DNA from: Sinonovacula constricta
Lineage: Eukaryota; Mollusca; Bivalvia; Cardiida; Solecurtidae
Direction: 5' to 3'
NCBI GenBank assembly: GCA_007844125.1
Contig: CM017563.1
Span: 36,823,837-36,887,836 of the forward strand
Length of the DNA stretch: 64,000 nt
Positions 12,646-26,344 of this stretch are shown here, one piece after another; positions within the stretch are counted from its first letter, which is position 1; the number at the start of each line of letters is the position of its first letter. The position numbers were made by a program, and so were the translations under genes. The notes under the pieces are model-generated. The model saw only the letters and a program-made list of their open reading frames with translations. It made no database searches and was not told the DNA's origin.

Positions 12646-13934
12646 TGCCTAGTAGGCATTGTTGTTGTGTTTTTCATTTGTGTAATGTATCATCTCCGAG
12701 TTTTGCCACTTTTTATTTAGATTTATTTATATTTATTTATATTGAAAGTATGCCTTTGTCTATTGGTTGTTTAAATATCCAAGTAAGATGTGAGTCCTAT
12801 CGGACCTTTTCAATTTGCCTTTTCCGGCAAACATGAAAACCGTCCTCTGTCATTTCAAGAGAATTAATAAAGAAGATGCGGCAACTAATGGGAAATTGTT
12901 TTTGAAACCATTTTATACAACTTAATTCAAAATAACACAGAACGGATGCGTTTCTCATAAAATCTTCTCCAAGAACAATGAAACTATCATTAAAACGAAA
13001 TTTATTTTCCGTTCAATACAACGTTTCAAGAAACATCTTGGAGGTTTGCAATGACAAACTTGAAACTGATACGCTTTAAATCAGTTTACTTTTCTTCAGC
13101 ACGTCTGTAATCGAAGTAGATTAGCGGCAACATGCTTTGTCTTGTTTTAGAGTAATGGCGTGCAATTGTATAATATAACCTTAAGTGTATTCGCCGTACT
13201 AAAATAGCACTGGACTGTTTTCTTCACGTAATAGTTCCTTTTATTGTAGCCACGCAATATAAAAGAATGTCATGACTATGGTATGATTCCTCTCTTGGTG
13301 TAGGACCCCATATGTACCTATAATCTACCTATCATAGCAAATACAAACCAAACAATAACAACAACACTTTCTTCGTTCTCAGACAGGCTTATGTTGTATA
13401 CTACAAACAAAGAAAGCAATGTGGCAAAGGAATGTTGAAATCGACCTTAAGGATAAGTCTATAGCTTGATTTTAATAGTTACTGTGATATTATATTATTT
13501 ATATGACGAAGCTTTTTTTGCGAATTGTGTACCCAATTAGAGTGGAATCCGACAGTTTGGACATTTTTTTCTCTTTCCTTCATGGAATCAAATATGTTAT
13601 TGTTACCTGAAAATATCATAAAATATAAAGTAATGAATTTGTGCATTAACTTTGCCCTTAATCCATTGAACAGGGTTAAACTGTTTTTACATGTTTGCGA
13701 TATAGGCAAACTGTTGGATACATGTACCAATTTTAAAGTTTTACTTTTTTTTTACCGCTAATTGTTTTTCTTGAATATGAGATACATAATGAAAGAGAGA
13801 AACACCCGAGAGAATGCAATGACCCTTACAAAAAGACCATACCGATCATACTGCAATACGTTTAAGTACTGCTGAGTGACGAAAGAGAATAATTAACAAA
13901 CAATTGCCTAATAAAGGATAATTACCGATTTTCT

Positions 13935-13938
<4 letters not shown>

Positions 13939-13988
<50 letters not shown>
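13939..13988. repeat. (TA)n microsatellite
   Basis: About 25 TA units. The matching site in block B (about 50,535-50,565) holds only a short degenerate ATA-rich stretch, so the array expanded or collapsed in one copy. Confidence 0.95.
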
Positions 13989-13990
<2 letters not shown>

Positions 13991-14292
13991 CATATATAAA
14001 AATATGACCAAAGAGGCTAGGCTATTTGACGGTTAATTACAGTTAATTGACAATATACAGTGTAAATCAATTTTCTTAACACACATTTTGATCACGAGGA
14101 AAAATATCGACACTTTTGTCGTTAAAAAATCGATTTTAATAAGAATCCTCACTAGTATGACACTTGAAGGGCAGCATTTCATTAAAAAAATACAAACTAT
14201 GCAAAGAATTTTGTTTTATGTAAGTACGTAATGACAATGCAAACGTCCTAATGTATTTAAATGGGTTGAAGGTATATAAAAATATTATTTCT

Positions 14293-14463
14293 ATTATACT
14301 GACACCGACGAGTCAGGCGTAATGCTGTCCCCTTAGCCCCGAGCGTTAGGAGGGAAGCGACTACTACCAACTTTCAAGTCTTTAGTTTGACCCGGCCGGG
14401 GTTTGAATCCACGACCTCCTGATCTGCAAGCCGACGCTCTACCACCTTAGCTATTGCGGCTGG
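14293..14463 (-). mobile_element. SINE S1, 3'-truncated copy (block A)
   Basis: The minus strand matches the head and middle of the S1 element at 1,162-1,441. Box B (complement of GGTTTGAATCC, 14,400-14,410) and box A (complement of CGCTCTACCA, 14,435-14,444) are present. About 120 bp of the 3' end, including the target-site duplication on that side, is missing here but present in block B (50,899-51,155). The truncation is therefore a deletion after the duplication, not the usual 5' truncation of a retroposon. Confidence 0.88.
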
Positions 14464-14954
14464 TAAATGTATGTAATAATTAGGGTTCAATTACTGCAAA
14501 TCTACAATAAGAAACCAAATACATTAAAATGATAGCATCTGAAACTAAATTGTCATAACTCGATTTCAAAAATAGATATGCTTCAAGTAAACACTTTTTT
14601 GGATAACTAATCCAAAGAAAAACAAACAACAGCACTTGGCCATTTAATGTATTTCTTGACATTAATATGGCGGCTTACCATATAATACTTCATATGACAA
14701 CACTTGTCCAAAAGCATTGTTCAAATAGTATTTAAATCAAAACACAAAGCTGTTTTGCAATACACTAATCAAGAAAGAAAATAACGCAGTTGTAAAATCC
14801 CTGCATTCGAACAGAATGGCGTGTGGATCAATTTTAGTTCGAGGCTTATATGAGAATGTTTGATGTCTTTTACTTCATTTTATGGTCATTTACGGTAGAA
14901 ATGGTACGCGACAAAACTATAGAAGTAATTAATATAGGGAATTTGCACGTTTGC

Positions 14955-15285
14955 GGCAGGGCAAATATAAAGTTGGATTGCATTTCGTTTGTTGAATAGT
15001 AAGTAAAATTCGATGTGATCTTACATGAAAAGAAGTATGAAATCTTACACAAACATAATGAAAAATCCTTGTTCAGACACATGGAGGTACGTATTAACAT
15101 TGATAATCATTGAGCAACTTGCTTCGGCGTTTTAATGCTTAAAATACACTTTTGTCATAATTGTGAAATCACTATATGCATTATGTTTGATTAATCAGGA
15201 TATGCACCTTTTATAAGTATCAGTACATGTATACATTTGGTCAGAAAGTTGTTATTATTATAGCCTACAATACTACCAGAAAGCT
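14955..15285. other. Segment present in block A, absent from block B
   Basis: Flanking sequences GGGAATTTGCACGTT and TCTAAAGTAATAAATGACC are about 330 bp apart here but nearly adjacent in block B (51,640-51,680). I see no terminal repeats or target-site duplication, so a deletion in B is as likely as an insertion in A. Confidence 0.75.
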
Positions 15286-17259
15286 TGTCTAAAGTAATAA
15301 ATGACCTATAGCAATACAGACCCAATTGATAAGGCGTTATGTGTGATTGCCTCTTCCAGGATTGGTTGATACTGGAATGTTCATTGCATAACACGGGGCG
15401 TGTGTGCAGTGTTCTGAGCGACTAGCAATTATACAAGTCAAGTAAAGATCAAGTCTTAGAAAATGAACTACTTAGTTACTCAGTTATGCTTTTATTTTGT
15501 TTTGGGTTAGATTTAGTTGTTTGAATTAATTCTTTACTATTTTGCAGTTACTAAAGTTGGCAATATACTCAAAGCAAATTGTTGTTTGTTCGCCAGACTA
15601 AATATTAATTGCATTTTGGCCGATTCATTTAGATAACCGTTTTCATTCCTTTTGTTTGTATTTTCGAATTAATTGAACTAAATTGAGATTTGCAAATACG
15701 GTTATTAATAGTTGTGGTATATTTTTTTTATGTTGGGTGTGTTAGAATAACTGTACATGTTGCCTTAATAATACAATACATACATATTGAAGTAAACTTT
15801 TTTTACATTAACCGATATCGCGTATGCTGCCATGATGGCCTATCAGGTGTCGGTGGGCCATAAATACAAAATACAACTACATATAAACTGGAACCTGTCT
15901 TCGTAAATTTACTTCCCGAGTCGTCATTTCTCCAGCCGTACTGACGTTACAATTATTAACTTACCAATCATTAACTCACCCACAGCATTAAACTTCATAG
16001 TGTTTGATATAAAAGTCGACATTTTTTCACTTTTAATACCTTACAGTATAAAATGTATAGCCAAATTGTTACTTTATCGTGTGAGAATTGAGAATGTTTA
16101 TTATCACATGCGATGATAGTTCGGGAAGAAATTGTTGACAGGTAAGGTTTCAATAAAAATGACTGAGGTACAAGATAAGGTTAAGCTCTTAAATTCATAT
16201 CTAAAGAGATATATGCAAAGAATCTGTCTCCACATTACAAATAATGCTCGTTATTGTCATAAAAAGTAAGTCGAAGTATTTGATTCAAGGTATTTGAAGT
16301 TGTTCAAGGTAAAGTTATTTGTTTATATAAACATTTAAGACAATGACAGAACAAAATATTTGATGTATTTGCTATTTTTTTCTGCCTGGTCTCACTGTCA
16401 CAAACAACTACTACGAGGGGTGAAATAATTCATTCAGATTATAATATCACAACACATCTGTCTAGAATCAACGTCGATTGGTGACCGTCAATACAGTCTA
16501 TTTAAAGAAAACGTTGCGCAGTGTTAATAAATCATTAAAATAAACATAACATGTGTTGTTGTTTTTTACTTAAGCTTACCAAGAAATCTTGCATGCGTTT
16601 CTGACCGAAGTGGGTGTCAGTCTTTATTGCTTAGATGAATCTTTTATAAAGTTTTTGTTTGTAATTGGTTCGTACTATATTTTCTTTCGTGGGTGTTATT
16701 AAGACAAAATACTAGAATCAATTTATCAAACTATATTCTAAACCCAATTTCTTTCCGAATATTGATGATATGAAATTATAACGAGATTCGCGTCAAAAGA
16801 TGAGTCAGATTAAAGATTTTAGTGCTATTGAAATGAATGAAATGCCTGTGAATGTTTACAATTACGTGCACATTTAGTCTGTGGCAGAACATACTCACAA
16901 TATATACAATAACATATTTGTAACAAATGTCATTTTAATTCTCCTTGTTCTCAAAATGGACCATGCTTATTAAAGTACATTATTAAAGTATTAAAGTACT
17001 TCTAAAGTGTCTAGAACATAACATCATTTCGCGCACAGGCAACTGATATCATGTCTTATCCTGATTTAATTCTGGCAATCTTTTGAAATTGAGAATTACA
17101 GTAAGGATATAATTATACTGTCTAGGCACGCACAACGGGAATGAAATGTATGGCATTGTATATATATAACTTGATGCATTAGTACTTTCATACAAAAGGA
17201 CTGATTTTATAAACCCTCGCTCTTCTTGATTAATTTGATCATGTATGGCCTGAAGTTTT

Positions 17260-17578
17260 AGCGCACCTGGTGGCGCAATCGGGAGAGCCTCGGCTTCTGG
17301 AACCAGAGGCCCTGGATTCTATCCCGGGCCGCGACATACCAAAGTCGTTAAAATGGTAGTGGTATATATAGCTCTTTGCTTACGCTCAAGCAAATGTAGG
17401 GTAGTTCCATTACTGGTTAACCCGATGTCAGGATAATGTGACTGGGTGTGGTATCATGCCAGGTGTTTATGTCACTGGTATACATAATGAAGGCTGCATT
17501 ATATCTTCGTCAAGTGGACACCGTCTCCCGATAAGTGAAATACTGTAGCTGATACAATAAACCCGACAAATAAATAAA
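17260..17578 (+). mobile_element. tRNA-derived SINE, family S2 (block A)
   Basis: A 319-bp element is bounded by imperfect target-site duplications (CCTGAAGTTTT at 17,249-17,259; CCTAAAGTTGT at 17,579-17,589). Box A is TGGCGCAATCGG (17,271-17,282). The box B region (GGATTCTATCCC, about 17,314) is one change away from functional. The body has the landmarks CGCGACATACCAAAGTCGTTA, GGATAATGTGACTGGGTGTG, ATCATGCCAGGTGTTTATG and GTGGACACCGTCTCCCGATA, with an A-rich tail ATAAATAAA. Its orthologous copy in block B is 53,801-54,111, so it inserted before the duplication. Another copy lies at 23,644-23,951. The layout resembles widespread mollusc SINEs, but I do not assign a published name. Confidence 0.92.
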
Positions 17579-17810
17579 CCTAAAGTTGTTTTTGTCAAAC
17601 ATAGTTTGACTGACTTAAACAAAAACCATTTATGTATTCATTACACTACAACTGTTTTCTAAACCTTATTCAGCATTTTCTCAGATTTTTGTTGTTGTAA
17701 GGAATACACTTTATATTTAACATGTAACATTATATATTTGAAGCATATTTACAAACACTTGTAAAATTCCTTGGAGCAAATTGATATTTTGATCAATAGA
17801 GTAATGTATT

Positions 17811-19419
17811 ATCCTTTGATCTTCATGTTACCCTTCTGTGTTTGTTATATTTGGGGTGTGGACAAACTCAGGAAAATAATGTTCAGTATTGAATATACAG
17901 AGATATTTTAATCTGAAAATAAACAAAGAGAAATAACTCTTAGTATAATATAAATGTCAATAAGTGTTTATTTAATAACATACATATATAAGTAAAACAA
18001 TGTCATTACAAAATAGTAAATAGAAAGAATGCTAGCGGCATTTTACAAAACATTCAAAATAAGCATTTAGCAAAATATTGTTAGACATGTTAACACATTC
18101 TAACAAAATAATTAGACACAGAACAAATACAATTCGTTTCTTAACGAAATTATCATATTTACTTTGCAATATAATAACAATATTATAACACGTGAACTTC
18201 ACATGTAAAGCATGGAACAAAAAGATAGAAATTAACATAAACTCATATAACAAGAACTTATACAACTTGAACTTGTACGTTACAACTCACCAGTATGTTG
18301 TACTGAGATTGTGTCTGTATAACACCTTTCATAGGATGTGCCTTAGATGTTACAACTGCAAACAGGTTAAAAGAGTATTAAGTGCATGGTATAAATAAGA
18401 TAAACTATGGACGATATATAGGTTAGAATTATGCAAACGGGACAAGCCAGATTTAAAATTAATATTAAATATTGGGAAAATATAAAAATGCAAGATTACA
18501 TGGTCCAATTAGTCATAGCAATACAATAAACATAAATGGATACAGGACTGATACCAACCATAACCTAATTGTTATTAAAATACATCTTAAAGAATATATG
18601 ACAAAAACCTATGGGTATTGCAACATATACTTCAAAGTCCAATCCGTACACTAATCTTTACATCTATCTACTTTGAAGTTCCCGGTAAAAGTGAGAAGAA
18701 ATGAACTGACCACGAATCACAAAGTTTCTTACTTAATCTTGTCAACCAATGAAATCAAAGAATTAACATCATGTCAAGCTTACAAATCGAAGGGCTGAAA
18801 GCGCTGAAAGTTTAAAGGTAATTTTCTCCACAAAACGTCAAAACATCAACCTGTCACATTCACATGAGCATGGTGCTTTAACCATTTACTCTTTTCTGGC
18901 ATTTTTTTTTCTTGATTTAAAAAGTGTTGTAGGTCCTCTAATAAAAATATCGATCTCTTTTCTCAACACTATGTGGACATTATTTTTCAATGACGTCACT
19001 ACTTTCGTAATAACTTATCGAACAAAACGACAGCGCTTGGACATATATTCAAATGGATCGCTTTTCTTTTCATTGCTTGCATTTGAGAAACACATCAGGA
19101 AGTGCGAGGTTGGAGCTTTGTAAAACCAGTTTAAGCACCACAGTCGGTCCATATTGCCGACTGACCGTTCTAAGGCGGTAACTGTTTGACTTGCTCCTTT
19201 TGTTAAATGACTCATCACAGATTTGTTCTTCCTTTTACAGTTGGCTTGCATGTGAATACCTTGGTCCTCGCTAAATACAACAAATACTAAAAATCAGGAC
19301 GGAAAATTTCTCATTTATCCTCCTCCTAAACTTGGATCTTAGTTTTACCTGTTATTTACACATGACAATATACAGCATAGTAATTGTAGTTGTAAATTCC
19401 ATATGCAATATAATTAAAT
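17811..19419. other. 1.6-kb segment present only in block A
   Basis: In block B, the flanks GAGTAATGTATT and CAGTTAAAT are directly joined at 54,342/54,343; here they are 1,609 bp apart. The segment carries an R4 repeat near its right end (18,960-19,270) and a reversed fragment of the R4 tail at about 18,600-18,640. I find no clear target-site duplication or terminal inverted repeat, so insertion and deletion cannot be told apart. No convincing open frame is present. Confidence 0.8.
18960..19270 (+). repeat. Interspersed repeat R4, best-preserved core
   Basis: This is a forward copy with lead TATGTGGACATTATTTTTCA, TTTGAGAAACACATCAGGAA, GTTGGAGCTTTGTAAAACC and a core containing the dyad CAGTCGG-N9-CCGACTG (about 19,141-19,163). 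TTCTAAGGCGGTAACTG follows. The normal tail (ATGCTCATAGGACTTTGTC) is missing from the right end here. Confidence 0.82.
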
Positions 19420-19575
19420 CAGTTAAATCAAACTTTCAGATTAACAAGTCCGAGACAATTTTCATTGGAATTTTATCAGTTAATTGTATGACGCAAAAAC
19501 AATCAGAAAAACAGCGAAACTTTAGTTAACTTATTAGTTTGCTATATTTTGCTAAAGAGAGGCGATAAAAATAAA

Positions 19576-19812
19576 TTGTTCGATTTTGAAATTCAAACAA
19601 ATATTAATGTTTCTCGTACACAACTGACAGGCAAGCTATGCGCGTTCACAAATCAGTCTTCGAAGTATTTCAAATGGGAACACGGGACACTCGGTACGCT
19701 TTTGGTTTTCTTAATGAAAAGCTCTATCAAGGTGAACACTGCCACAGCCTCAGGCTTGATTGATCTCAAGGATAGTGTGGGGAAAACTTTAATCTTTAAA
19801 ACACGTGTATAA
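19576..19812 (+). other. Open frame kept in both block copies; coding status doubtful
   Basis: From FDFEIQ to the shared stop, 77 codons are open here and in block B (about 54,497-54,725). Both copies contain a SSKYFKWEHGTLGTLLVF segment and a SGLIDLKDSVGKT segment. By eye I count about 11 amino-acid-changing and 7 silent differences. That ratio is a little low for neutral drift, but the sample is small. The N-terminal part differs by a 2-bp indel, so no shared start exists. I recognise no domain. It may be a relic exon or chance. Confidence 0.2.
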
Positions 19813-20109
19813 ACACTTCATAAATTTGGTATTTTAATCTAAAACTTGATTTATTCTTCCATAAAGATCGTTTGTGAATACAGGCCCTAGGAAACTATTC
19901 GTTTAAAAGCCAAAGCAAAACAGTAAAGGTATTGCATTTGCACGTGTAAGGGGGTTGTCATTGTTGTTGTTTGTCTCGTTAGAAGAAAGTAAAAAAATAT
20001 TATTCGATTTTGACACTATTTCAAAGATGGGTGTGGTATTTGAATGTCAAAAGCAATTTCATTTCAAAATATGCATTTATCATTACCCTCGAACTTATCT
20101 TTTTCCCAT

Positions 20110-20470
20110 AAAATATCCCTTCATGTGAATAGACACGAAGACGAAATGTCAAAGGTTCAAAGAATATGTAAGCGCTTAGACATTTATTAGTAAAAATAAC
20201 GATTTTCTTTTCATTGCATTTAACAAAACCCCTCAGGAATTAAAGCTCTGCAAAACTAGATTGAGCACACCAGTCGGTACTGTCGACGGCCGTTCCAAGG
20301 CGTTAACTGTCGGGTTTGCTCTGTTGAGTTACTTACCACATATTTGTGTTTACTTTCACATTTGGCTTGCTTATTAATACATTCTTCCTTTGCCATTTCA
20401 GATGTTGGTCTATTCTGCAATACTCATAGGACTTTGTCATATATTCTTGTTCGTTTTGTGAGAGGCCATG
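20110..20470 (+). repeat. Interspersed repeat R4 (block A)
   Basis: A forward copy with a diverged lead, TTAAAGCTCTGCAAAACTAG, a degenerate dyad (CAGTCGGTACTGTCGACGG) and a full tail ATACTCATAGGACTTTGTCA. The counterpart in block B is 55,025-55,385, so it predates the duplication. Confidence 0.85.
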
Positions 20471-21140
20471 TCAACCTTTATATTTATCATTTGTAATAGA
20501 TTGTGTATAGTCATTTAAGTTACGACATAATTAACGTAAAGATATAAGTTGACATTTCATTAAGAATTAAAATAATTATTGTGTAACATAAATTAAAGGT
20601 CTACAAATGTATGTAAATTTGACACGAGGACGTGGTTAGGAGAAAAAATGCAGAGGGTTTTCATGGATTATTCATGCGTTTAGTATACCGGGAATAGCAC
20701 AACGTATCACTTAACGTCTCCAATGACATTCTTTCTTCCTAACCATTAAATCCCTTAGTTAGATATGAACTGTGTCATGTTTAGCTAGCTCGAGTGATTA
20801 TGATTTCTAGTTGAAAAGTTATACTTCGTCTACCTTTATTAAGGATCTACGTTTTATAAACTTTAAGTATTTGCAATTGAATACTTTCTATACTATTATA
20901 AAGCATTATACGCAAAATGAGTTTTTGAGTGCTTGCGAATGCATGAAAATGAATATAAAATAAAAGGTCTACAACTATTTCCCTTTATAATTTAATTTTT
21001 TAAAGGTATCTTATGGATAAATCTGTGAACGTCAGCAACACAGTTGTATAATATCCTTATAGGCTGTAAGGGTCATTACGGAAGAAACGAGTAATTAACT
21101 AGAGGTATACACTCCGTCGGAATCGTCAATGGTACTGCTG

Positions 21141-21225
<85 letters not shown>

Positions 21226-21233
21226 TAATAATA
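21141..21233. repeat. (ATA)n trinucleotide microsatellite (block A)
   Basis: About 31 units of ATA/AAT with one GAT interruption near the end. The counterpart in block B (55,891-55,944) is shorter. Confidence 0.97.
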
Positions 21234-21768
21234 ACCTCACCACACTAAAAAGTAAAGTTTTGTAATTTGGGGGATATTCTCGATTCTTTATTATTCAATT
21301 TTTTTTTGCAAAATTTGCTTTTGCGGTGTAGCAATAATGGCCCCGAATGGAATATTTGGGGACCAGTACGCCATTAAGAAGTATTATCTTTGATGGTGAA
21401 TGTTGCTGTTTCTAACACATGTTATTTACAGTTACACTGGAATTATTGTTTTAAATTCGTATATTGATGGAAATATTTATCTCTAGAGATCTCCATAACA
21501 GAGATGGTTTCTGATGGTAAAACCTAATAATTTAGAGACATTATAGATGCATTATGGCAAAGGTTTTACTGTTTTGTCAACAGTTCTCGAATTAATGAAG
21601 ACACCGATTTATTGCATGGATGCGTTATGACGTTATCACTTAAACCTTAATCAATCGCTTTTGAGTGTTTATTTTTTTAGGGTAAATTGAATAATCAGTT
21701 GTATCTGTCCTGGCAATGCATAACAACACGAACGAAAAAGGCGTGATAATAATGTCAGAACAAGATGA

Positions 21769-21784
21769 TGTGTGTGTGTGTGTT

Positions 21785-21855
<71 letters not shown>
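21769..21855. repeat. (TG)n microsatellite, left breakpoint of the A/B inversion
   Basis: A TG run of about 87 bp with three TTTG interruptions. Its right flank (GTCATTAGAGCTTTGATAAA) is found in block B reversed, next to the CA run at 57,834. This array is therefore one breakpoint of the orientation difference between blocks. Confidence 0.95.
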
Positions 21856-23015
<1,160 letters not shown>

Positions 23016-23369
23016 TATCTGACTTTAAATTCTTTTCATAGTGAATGTAACTTTGAGTTAATGCAACATGTGGTTATAAGCATAAATATGTCAAGCAAAG
23101 ACAGCAAATGTTGTCCGGAAGGTGTTATGTCAACCAGTCTAGCGAAGCTGAGACAGAAATGTCATTGGGGATACCTTAAAATAATTAAAAGCTAGACGAA
23201 ATAAAGTAAAAAATGAAAGTATTGAGCTTACGCCGACATGTATGGTAAAATTTACATTTAAATAACCAAACAATATATATACTGGAAACATATTCCGCAC
23301 TCCGGAAAACTACTATCTACTATTATCAACAAATACACGTCTTTCATGTAGAAGAATAACTAATTTCAC

Positions 23370-25060
23370 AAAGACATCTTTTGCATAAGTGACGCAATAA
23401 ACGTTTTAGAAAAATTGACCTTTTCTTAAGTTTTTTTCAACGAAGGTTGTTAAAGTTTTCAATTAGATTTAAGTTAAAACGAAATATTTTAAAGAGTTGT
23501 GATAAAGAAGCATTTGTCTGGATAATTTTTGGTTACGTGTCGTCTCTCAGTCTCTCATATATCAGACCTCATGTTGTAAAGCAGCAAGCTGTCATTTGTA
23601 TATTTTTTCTTTTCTTTTTAGTAAAATTTATTAATACGTTGCAAAAGACCTGGTAGCGCAATCGGTAGAGCGTCGGCTCCAGGTACGGGAGGCCCTGATC
23701 CCGAGCCGCGACATACCCAAGTCGTTAAAAATTGTAGGGGTATAGCTCTCTTGCTAAGACTCAAGCAAATATAAGGGTAGTTCCACGAGTGTTTGGTCCG
23801 GTGTCAGGATAATGTGAATTGGTGTTGTATCATGCCTGGTGTTCACGGCATGCTATACACAGTAAATGCAGCACTCTGTTTCAAATGGACACCGTCTCCA
23901 GATAAGTGAACTAGGTTTGATTGGACGATAAACCCACTAAACATAAACATAAATACGTTGCAGAGATGTTTGCTATTTAATTTTATATTTATGTTAACCT
24001 TGTACAGTTTACAAGGCTGTTTAATTGTCGAGCGAGATTTTACTATAATTGCAACACATTATCTTCCAACAATTAAAATCGGGCAATACAAGTCAGTTGT
24101 GTGATTTTCTATTATTAAATGAGATTCAAAAGTCGTTGCACCCTATCAGAAAATCGTAAAATCAGACATTGTTATTCAAACAATAAAGATAAGGGGGCAT
24201 AGATATATAACAACTGTCCCAATTACTTCAAGCTTAATGCCACAAAACATATTAGGTAATCGTTTGTAATTTTAAAGGTCTGTGTTTTATTACATTTATA
24301 GCGTTGTCTAAAATATAAAACGGCTATTAAACACATGGAATATATTTCTGATGAGTCTGGAAACAGTTTATCACTTCAGGCTTATTGAATAGAACTAAAA
24401 GAATCATAATGCATTAACACATTAGTGAAATATTCCAAATTAATACCAGTTGGGTTTCTGTTTTGCAAACGTGTCTGTCAAAAATAATGTTTTCTAAAAG
24501 AACGAGTTTTTTAATCTATTTTTCCATAATCTATGTATTATTTCATTCATTATTGCATGCATCGGGCGGAAACTGGTTCAAACACACTGTTCGCTAGTGA
24601 TGTGTATGTATTTAAAGTAACCGTTTTATTGAACTTTATGATTTACTTTACTATTATAACAGTTTGCCTTCTTGCACATATAAATCAACGTTCATAATAT
24701 GTCATAATATCTCATTCGGCTACACTGCCAGTCAATGATCTTGATTCTGTGCCAGATTAAATGATTCTACATGCATGATTTGAGCGTGTACCTATAAAAC
24801 TAAACTAATTATATTTCATTGTTTCAAGGCACATGAATTACATGAAAGTAATGGGGCTTTGGTAAAATTCATTTGATATAACAGAACACTAATAGTTAAG
24901 AGTTATAAACTGACAGTTCACGGCAGATAGTTAAAAGTTATACAATGTATACAATGTAAAATACAGTGGTAAATTGTCACATCTTTAGTTAAACACACAT
25001 GTTAATGCTTTATTACATCTTCTTCTGATGATGAACCACAGACGCACCGAAGATCAGCTA
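23370..25060. other. 1.7-kb segment of block A replaced by 0.3 kb in block B
   Basis: Left flank CATGTAGAARAATAACTAATT and right flank GCAGCTGGTGTGCCAG are conserved. The interior here (with an S2 SINE at 23,644-23,951) has no match in B, which carries an unrelated stretch of about 285 bp (58,396-58,680). I see no gene in it. Confidence 0.7.
23644..23951 (+). mobile_element. SINE S2 with perfect target-site duplication
   Basis: A 308-bp copy is flanked by an exact 11-bp repeat, AATACGTTGCA, at 23,633-23,643 and 23,952-23,962. Box A is TAGCGCAATCGGTAGAG. Box B is damaged by a small deletion (GGCCCTGATCCCGAGCC). The body matches the 17.26-kb and 53.8-kb copies (GACATACCCAAGTCGTTAAA, GTGTCAGGATAATGTGAATT, GGACACCGTCTCCAGATAAG) and the tail is A-rich. 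Its host segment is absent from block B. Confidence 0.93.
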
Positions 25061-25839
25061 GAATGCCACCCTTCTTGCTCGTTGCAGCTGGTTGCAGCTG
25101 GTGTGCCAGAAAAGTGCTCCGTAATGTAATCCAAGTGTTTTAATTCCGGTGATTAAAAGTACAATGGCCACTAAAACGGGCATATGCTCACAGAAGTATT
25201 GCTATTTATTTAAGGCGTTACTTTACACCTACGAATACATCTGATTTGCTGTTTGCAACAATTTTCACATGCAGAAGTCTGAAGCTATATATATTTTTAT
25301 TGTTGTTTTTTTAATTTTGAAAGCTCTGTAAACATTTTCTGGTTTCATTATTGAAATCCAAAGTTAATATAAAAAAGGTATTCTTTGTTGTTCTTTGATT
25401 GTTACCCAAATTGTTAAAGTGAGAATGTCACTAGTTCCAAAGTGTCCATATGGCACGTACATTGTACACCAAGGAATTCATTTGGCTCTTAAATGCTGCT
25501 AAATGCTATTATCTCTGACTAATAAACAATAGTTCCGTATGGACAGCCATGGTGTTGAAAATCATATAACTGATTAAACTGCCTACCAGCTTGTTTCTCT
25601 TTAATTTGGGACCATTGTCATAGCGTAAATTACCAACCTTAAAACGACCTGATTCCCGAAATTCACGGCAAAACATCTACTTTGTAAGTCCACTGATGTA
25701 CACCCCAAAACATGTCTTAGTATCAATGAAATTGCCTAAAGCTTCCATAATTCGAAATAAACCGTGACCGATGTGCCATATCATTAAACAACTTAACGCA
25801 ATGGGTGTGGATTTGTCATATATTCTTATTATCCACATA

Positions 25840-25950
25840 GAGAAAACCTAACAGTAACGGCCTTGAAACGGACAGTCAGCGAAAGGACCGACTGGGAAGC
25901 ATAAACTTGGTTTTTGGAGCACTGTAAATTTGCCCTTTCTGTTACAATTG
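25840..25950 (-). repeat. R4 repeat, core fragment (block A)
   Basis: The minus strand carries the diverged core (complement of CAGTAACGGCCTTGAAACGG and GACAGTCAGCGAAAGGACCG) and an AAACTTGGTTTTTGGAGCAC stretch matching the AAACCGG/AGCTCT part of R4. The counterpart in B is about 59,400-59,510. Confidence 0.7.
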
Positions 25951-26344
25951 TTCATCGGAAGTGTCAAAAGTAAAACAAGAGACCTTGTGACACTGATTCG
26001 CGATTCCTGGTTGGTAGAGGTCTGGTGAACTGATCTTTTTGGTACGACCGTTGATTGGTCACTTGCTTAATTTAAAACCTCATACTACATCTTGTATGAA
26101 ACGTGGTTTAAATAAACTATACACACTCCTGAAACATTTCATTGCTTCCTTTAGATATTAAGTCTCCAGATATTGTGGAATAGTCGCTACCGACAGATGG
26201 GTTTTGTTAGTCTAGAAAGAAGTCCAACAACAACCAAATCTAAATACCAACTGCAACATCACTCTTGCACATTGTTCTTTTTGTTATAAAGTTTTTAAAA
26301 GTTTGCAAAAGACTGAAATCCCCGGGACTTGTCGTCAAAATACT

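Noticed and set aside
13479..13730. Paired minus-strand frames of 83 and 85 codons (13,479 and 50,059)
   Set aside because: In the aligned part I counted about 9 replacement and 3 silent differences, the neutral ratio, and the C-terminal ends shift frame.
17811..19419. Calling the A-only 1.6-kb segment a transposon insertion
   Set aside because: No target-site duplication or terminal inverted repeats could be identified at the edges; a deletion in block B fits equally well.
24349..24380. Hammerhead-ribozyme-like core (CTGATGAGTCTGGAAACAG)
   Set aside because: The stem II bases between the two core parts do not pair and no suitable stem III cleavage context was seen.
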